NCBI GenBank assembly: GCA_946223375.1
Contig: CAMICU010000161.1
Coordinates: 1-8,114 of the forward strand
Direction: 5' to 3'
DNA: 8,114 nucleotides
Source of the DNA: an uncultured Stenotrophomonas sp.
GTDB taxonomy: Bacteria > Pseudomonadota > Gammaproteobacteria > Xanthomonadales > Xanthomonadaceae
In this document: piece by piece, positions 5,185 to 8,114 of the stretch
Numbering within the stretch: position 1 is the first letter of the stretch
Layout: each line of letters starts with the position of its first letter
Program-made: the position numbers and the translations under genes
Notes under the pieces: generated by a model
Told to the model about the DNA's origin: nothing
What the model saw: only the letters and a program-made list of their open reading frames with translations
Database searches by the model: none

Positions 5185-6564
5185 ATGACCATGCGTATCG
5201 CCATTCTTGGTGCCGGCCCGAGCGGCCTGGCGCAGCTGCGTGCCTTTGCCTCCGCCCGTCGGGGTGGCGCACAGGTGCCGGAGATCGTCTGTTACGAGAA
5301 GCAGTCCGATCTTGGTGGGATGTGGAACTACACATGGCGCACGGGGCTGGATGCCTATGGTGAACCTGTACACGGCAGCATGTACCGCTATCTCTGGTCC
5401 AATGGGCCGAAAGAGGCGTTGGAGTTTGCCGACTACAGCTTCGAGGAGCATTTCGGCCGCCCGATCGCCTCGTACCCACCACGCGCCGTGCTGCGCGACT
5501 ACATCATGGGCCGCATCGAGAAGAGCGGCGTGCGCGATCAGATCCGCTTCAACATGGCGGTGCAGTGGGTGGAGTACTCGGAGGAGACCGGTCGTTTCTC
5601 GGTCACCGTGCGAGACCTGAAGCAGGACGCGCTGGTCACCGAGGAGTTCGACCGGGTGATCGTCGCGACCGGGCATTTCTCCACGCCCAACGCCCCGTTC
5701 TTCGAGGGGCTGGAGCGTTTCCCGGGACGGGTGCTGCATGCGCATGATTTCCGCGATGCGTGCGAGTTCACCGGCAAGGACCTGCTGCTGGTCGGCAGCA
5801 GCTATTCGGCCGAGGACATCGGCACGCAATGCCACAAGTACGGCGCCCGCTCGGTGACGTTCAGCTATCGCAGCGCACCGATGGGCTACGACTGGCCGGC
5901 GGCGTTCGACGAGCGGCCGCTGCTGCTGCGGGTGGAGGGCAACACCGCCCATTTCGCCGATGGCAGCAGCAAGGAGGTCGATGCGATCGTACTGTGCACC
6001 GGCTACCAGCACCATTTCCCGTTCCTGGCGGATGCGCTGACCCTGCGTACCCGCAACCGCCTGTATCCCGGCGACCTCTACAAGGGCGTGTTCTGGATCG
6101 ACAACCCGAAGCTGATGTACCTGGGCATGCAGGACCAGTACTACACCTTCAACATGTTCGATGCGCAGGCCTGGTATGCACGCGATGTGATTCTTGGCCG
6201 TATCGCATTGCCTGGTGCGGGCGATATGCGCGGTGACAGCGAGTGCTGGGTAGCGCGGGAGGAAGCCACGCAGTCGGTGGAGCAGGACATCGATTTCCAG
6301 ACCGCCTACGTGCGCGAGCTGCTGGATGCCACGGACTATCCGGATTTCGACGTGGAAGCCGTGGCTGACCTGTTCAAGCAATGGAAGCACGACAAGAAGG
6401 ACGACATCCTCGGCTACCGCAACTGCAGCTACCGCTCGGTGCTGACCGGTACGCTGGCGCCGCCGCACCATACGCCGTGGATGGACGCGATGGACGATTC
6501 GTTGGAAGCATTCCTGGCGGACAGCTGCATCGAAGTGGAAGAGGACGTGCGACGTATTGCCTGA
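5185..6564 (+). CDS. tmm: Flavin-containing monooxygenase, trimethylamine monooxygenase-like
   Basis: Class B flavoprotein monooxygenase of 459 residues, cytoplasmic. Bacterial Tmm converts trimethylamine, NADPH and O2 to trimethylamine N-oxide; relatives also oxidise indole and sulfides. Visible motifs: FAD dinucleotide site GAGPSG (9-14), its strand-2 acid in VCYEK (E38), GGMWNYTWRTGLD (44-56), the block SMYRYLWSNGPKE (65-77) with Asn73 matching the conserved substrate/peroxyflavin Asn of Tmm, FMO signature FPGRVLHAHDF (179-189, FxGxxxHxxxF), NADP site GSSYSAED (204-211) with the Tyr207 typical of Tmm, ATGHFS (161-166), LCTGYQHHFPF and MYLGMQDQYYTFNMFDAQAWY. Length and blocks match Tmm closely, better than baeyerases or animal FMOs. 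Start is supported by AGGAGA. The frame continues upstream to 4816 but that translation is not FMO-like. Substrate is inferred; no tdm, gma or TMA-transport gene is nearby. Confidence 0.93.
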   Translation: MTMRIAILGAGPSGLAQLRAFASARRGGAQVPEIVCYEKQSDLGGMWNYTWRTGLDAYGEPVHGSMYRYLWSNGPKEALEFADYSFEEHFGRPIASYPPRAVLRDYIMGRIEKSGVRDQIRFNMAVQWVEYSEETGRFSVTVRDLKQDALVTEEFDRVIVATGHFSTPNAPFFEGLERFPGRVLHAHDFRDACEFTGKDLLLVGSSYSAEDIGTQCHKYGARSVTFSYRSAPMGYDWPAAFDERPLLLRVEGNTAHFADGSSKEVDAIVLCTGYQHHFPFLADALTLRTRNRLYPGDLYKGVFWIDNPKLMYLGMQDQYYTFNMFDAQAWYARDVILGRIALPGAGDMRGDSECWVAREEATQSVEQDIDFQTAYVRELLDATDYPDFDVEAVADLFKQWKHDKKDDILGYRNCSYRSVLTGTLAPPHHTPWMDAMDDSLEAFLADSCIEVEEDVRRIA

Positions 6565-6569
6565 GATCG

Positions 6570-6597
6570 GCAGGCGCCGCCAGCCGGCGGCGCCTGC
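6570..6597 (+). terminator. Strong hairpin after the monooxygenase gene
   Basis: A perfect 12-bp stem, GCAGGCGCCGCC (6570-6581) with its complement (6586-6597), closes an AGCC loop. It begins 5 bases after the TGA. No T-tract follows in either direction, so it is probably a T-less terminator or mRNA 3' stabiliser. Confidence 0.6.
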
Positions 6598-6640
6598 GGA
6601 GAAATGCAGGGTCGGGGCAATGCGAAAAAGCCTGCATGCC

Positions 6641-6672
6641 GCATCTGCAGGAGCGGCGTGAGCCGCGAAGCT
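6641..6672 (+). repeat. REP-like element, copy 1
   Basis: The 32-base unit begins GCATCTGCAGGAGCGGCG and ends GCGAAGCT. Its core hairpin is GCGGC-GTGA-GCCGC. It matches copy 2 in 29 of 32 positions. The core GCAGGAGCGGC..GCCGCGAA is the style of REP elements widespread between genes in Pseudomonas and Xanthomonadaceae. Confidence 0.8.
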
Positions 6673-6691
6673 CCTTCGGAGGTTGGGGTGC

Positions 6692-6723
6692 GCATTTGCA
6701 GGAGCGGCGTCAGCGGCGAAGCT
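6692..6723 (+). repeat. REP-like element, copy 2
   Basis: Direct repeat of copy 1, starting 51 bases later and differing at three positions. Two of these lie in loop and stem: GTCA instead of GTGA, and GCGGC instead of GCCGC. The second leaves one mismatch in the five-pair stem, so this copy looks partly degraded. Confidence 0.8.
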
Positions 6724-6786
6724 GATCAGAACGTCAGTACACGCGGTAGCTGCAATTGCAGGAATCCTGTCGTCGGAATCTCCATC

Positions 6787-6813
6787 AGCTTCGCGCCTTA
6801 CGGCGCTCCTGCA
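6787..6813 (-). repeat. REP-like element, copy 3 (inverted)
   Basis: Read on the minus strand this is a 27-base version beginning TGCAGGAGCGCCG and ending GCGAAGCT. Its stem is GCGCC-GTAA-GGCGC. Relative to copy 1 the middle pair is changed on both sides (G-C to C-G), so pairing is kept. Orientation is opposite to copies 1 and 2, making a REP pair layout. A short partial match, TTGCAGGA at 6756-6763, lies between them. Confidence 0.8.
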
Positions 6814-6864
6814 CGAACCGGAGCGCGTTCCGCTCGGTGCTGAACGGCCCGCTGTGGCGGCTGC

Positions 6865-7419
6865 CTATTGCTGCACCTGCTGCAGCGGCAGCTTGATGTC
6901 AGTCAGTTGCCAGCGCAGGCCTTGCCGGCTCAATACGAACTGCACCTCGCGGCCATCCTCCAGGTGGCGGGTGGCGGTGAAGCGCGACAGGGAGTCGTAG
7001 CGCCCGGTTGTCCCGGCCAGGGGCCGGGCCGGTGATGGCGGCCCCCAGGTGTCGCCGTTGACGGTGTCGCCGATGGCGCGTTTGAGCAGGCTGTCGCCCT
7101 GCAGCAGCGCGGCCACGCCGATCGGCGTGACCAGGGTGTCCACGCCGGCGCCGGTGACATTGCTGGTAACCCCCAGCGCGACCGCACCGAACAGGCTGGC
7201 CTGCATCTCCGGCCCGGCCCGGCGCACCAGGTAGTCATCGAGCTGCGCCTTGAGGTTGACCCGCAGTGCCGGGAAGTTCACATGGCGGGCGAGCGCGCCG
7301 CTGTCGCGTTCCTCGATGGCGCTGCTGATGCCCTGTATCGCCAGATACGGCCCGGCCAGTACATAGCCGCAGACCGACAGCAGCATCAGCACGATCGCGG
7401 CGGCAATCCATTTCTTCAT
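6865..7419 (-). CDS. DUF2939 family protein, membrane-anchored
   Basis: A 184-residue protein of unknown function. Residues 4-22 form one hydrophobic segment after MKK, a signal anchor or uncleaved signal, so the rest is probably periplasmic. Directly after it comes the DUF2939 hallmark GPYLAIQGISSAIEERD (23-39), then LARHVNFPALRVNLKAQL (43-60). Cys17 sits in LSVC, which is not a proper lipobox, so a lipoprotein is unlikely. The start ATG at 7419 has GGAG seven bases upstream, inside the 17-base gap after the preceding gene's stop; the two genes are therefore probably co-transcribed, with this one second. The frame extends upstream through the neighbouring gene, but only in the wrong frame for it. 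The stop is TAG at 6865-6867. No T-tract terminator is seen downstream; a weak hairpin (GAGCG/CGCTC, 6821-6835) is present. Confidence 0.85.
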   Translation of the reverse strand: MKKWIAAAIVLMLLSVCGYVLAGPYLAIQGISSAIEERDSGALARHVNFPALRVNLKAQLDDYLVRRAGPEMQASLFGAVALGVTSNVTGAGVDTLVTPIGVAALLQGDSLLKRAIGDTVNGDTWGPPSPARPLAGTTGRYDSLSRFTATRHLEDGREVQFVLSRQGLRWQLTDIKLPLQQVQQ

Positions 7420-7436
7420 GGCCGGGCTCCGGTGGC

Positions 7437-7910
7437 TCAACGGTGGCTGTGGGTCTGCGCCTCGGCCCAGCGCCGCAGCAGCACCAGGGTCTCCGCCCAG
7501 GCCTGGCTGCAGAAGCCGAAGTACTCGCTGTGCGGGTCCCAACCCAGGTGCTGGAATTCGAGCACGGTCATCGGCTCGCCTTCGTGCGGCAGACCGCGCC
7601 AGCTGCCCGGGCTGGCACGGCGGGCGAGGTCGAAACGCACCTCGGTGCCGCCCCAGGCCGAGGCCGGGCTCTGCGGTGGGTGGTGGCTGATGATCTCCCA
7701 GCGCACGCGCTGGCCGCTGCTGATCTCCAGCACCTTCATCGCCACCGGTCCATGGGCCGGGCCGGGATTGTGGCTGATCAGGGTGTCGCCATCGTGCTGG
7801 GTCTGCTGGTGGGGAATCCACCAGCGGCTCAGGCCCGCGGCGCTGGACAGGCCGTCGAACACGGTGGACAGCGGGGCGTCGATCCAGAGCTGGTGATGGA
7901 TGCTGGCCAT
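7437..7910 (-). CDS. SRPBCC (START-like) family protein, AHSA1/polyketide-cyclase type
   Basis: A 157-residue soluble protein with the pattern of the helix-grip hydrophobic-ligand fold. Residues 8-31 contain LWIDAPLSTVFDGLSSAAGL followed by SRWW, the family's first strand and helix with the W-W motif. VAMKVLEISSGQRVRWEI (56-73) gives two central strands, TEVRFDL (89-95) and TVLEFQHLGW (115-124) later strands, and AWAETLVLLRRWAEA (137-151) the long C-terminal helix. Ligand and function are unknown; relatives include ligand carriers and cyclases. ATG 7910 is chosen because the conserved fold starts right there (MASIHHQLWIDAP). The frame runs open to 8060, but the extra 50 residues are alanine/glycine-rich and would overlap the preceding gene's tail region. 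It precedes the DUF2939 gene by 17 bases. No ArsR-type regulator, a common neighbour of this family, is visible. Confidence 0.88.
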   Translation of the reverse strand: MASIHHQLWIDAPLSTVFDGLSSAAGLSRWWIPHQQTQHDGDTLISHNPGPAHGPVAMKVLEISSGQRVRWEIISHHPPQSPASAWGGTEVRFDLARRASPGSWRGLPHEGEPMTVLEFQHLGWDPHSEYFGFCSQAWAETLVLLRRWAEAQTHSHR

Positions 7911-8032
7911 GGCGGTGGATTCCGCGTCGTGGGTTGCACCAAGGGTGCCGCAAACCGCGTGCGGCCGTGTGAAGTCACCGCCGGCCGCGACCGCTGCCGG
8001 GGCCGGGGCGTTGGCCGCGGCCCGGCAAGGGC
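7911..8032 (-). other. Intergenic gap upstream of the SRPBCC gene
   Basis: 122 bases, very GC-rich. No TANNNT-type -10 element is apparent on the minus strand. A short inverted repeat, GCACC (7936-7940) with GGTGC (7944-7948), lies about 26 bases before the start codon, and GGCCGCGGCC (8013-8022) is a palindrome. There is no clear terminator for the gene at the right edge, so read-through into the SRPBCC gene is possible. Confidence 0.4.
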
Positions 8033-8114
8033 TCAGAACTCCAGGTCCAGCGCCGCGCACAGATAGTCGACGAACGGGCCGAGTGCGGACAGGTCCTTGG
8101 CCAGGGTCTGGCGC
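8033..8114 (-). CDS. C-terminal end of an unidentified protein (start outside window)
   Basis: Reading the minus strand from the right edge, 26 codons are open and end at TGA (8033-8035). The translation starts RQTLAKDLSALGPFVDY and ends LCAALDLEF. Codons strongly favour G or C at the third position, as in the confirmed genes here, and the amphipathic leucine pattern suggests a C-terminal helix. Too little is present to name the family. The evidence for coding is frame, composition and sensible spacing to the next gene on the same strand. Confidence 0.6.
   Translation of the reverse strand, partial: RQTLAKDLSALGPFVDYLCAALDLEF

Noticed and set aside
4876..6471. Long open frame on the minus strand opposite the monooxygenase (531 codons)
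   Set aside because: It is antisense to a clearly conserved flavoprotein and its translation resembles no family. GC-rich third positions keep antisense frames open.
6641..6813. CRISPR array
   Set aside because: There are only three units, one inverted, with unequal spacing and REP-like hairpin cores.
7369..7371. Cys17 of the DUF2939 protein as a lipoprotein acylation site
   Set aside because: The preceding residues are L-S-V, not the small residue required directly before the lipobox cysteine.
7443..8066. Plus-strand frame of 207 codons opposite the SRPBCC gene
   Set aside because: The minus-strand reading has the SRPBCC fold pattern and a ribosome-site-linked partner; the plus reading has no recognisable domain.

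Overview
The window is high-GC chromosomal DNA that looks like a Xanthomonadaceae gammaproteobacterium, most likely Stenotrophomonas or a close relative. This rests on overall composition, on the form of the large NAD-glutamate dehydrogenase and NAD kinase, and on the REP-like intergenic repeats. It is a recognition by eye, not a database result. No transposase, integrase, phage gene, tRNA, rRNA or CRISPR array is visible.

Layout, left to right. (1) 1-2355, plus strand: the C-terminal 784 codons of the large NAD-dependent glutamate dehydrogenase, closed by a textbook intrinsic terminator. (2) 2411-2702: a gene-free stretch with two copies of a GC-rich hairpin repeat and a candidate promoter. 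(3) 2703-3467, plus: a short NAD kinase starting at GTG. (4) 3594-4538, plus: a cytosolic 5'-nucleotidase of the cN-I type, behind a strong leader hairpin. (5) 4539-5184: about 650 bases without a convincing gene. The second half looks like a long structured leader, including a segment complementary to the ribosome binding site of the next gene. (6) 5185-6564, plus: a flavin-containing monooxygenase closely resembling bacterial trimethylamine monooxygenase (Tmm). (7) 6565-6864: a convergent intergenic region with a strong hairpin and three REP-like repeats. (8) 6865-7910, minus: an SRPBCC-fold protein followed 17 bases later by a DUF2939 membrane-anchored protein, probably one operon. (9) 8033-8114, minus: the C-terminal end of an unrecognised gene running off the right edge.

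Functionally this is mostly core metabolism: glutamate catabolism with NAD+, NADP+ synthesis, nucleotide dephosphorylation, and an NADPH-consuming oxygenase. Apart from the minus-strand pair the genes are separated by sizeable gaps and look individually transcribed, so no multi-gene pathway cluster is evident.

The observation most worth following is the leader of the Tmm-like gene. Bases 5095-5110 can pair with 5168-5183, which include the Shine-Dalgarno sequence (14 of 16 Watson-Crick pairs), and the helix encloses further hairpins. That layout fits a translational cis-regulatory RNA, but it is a proposal from sequence alone.
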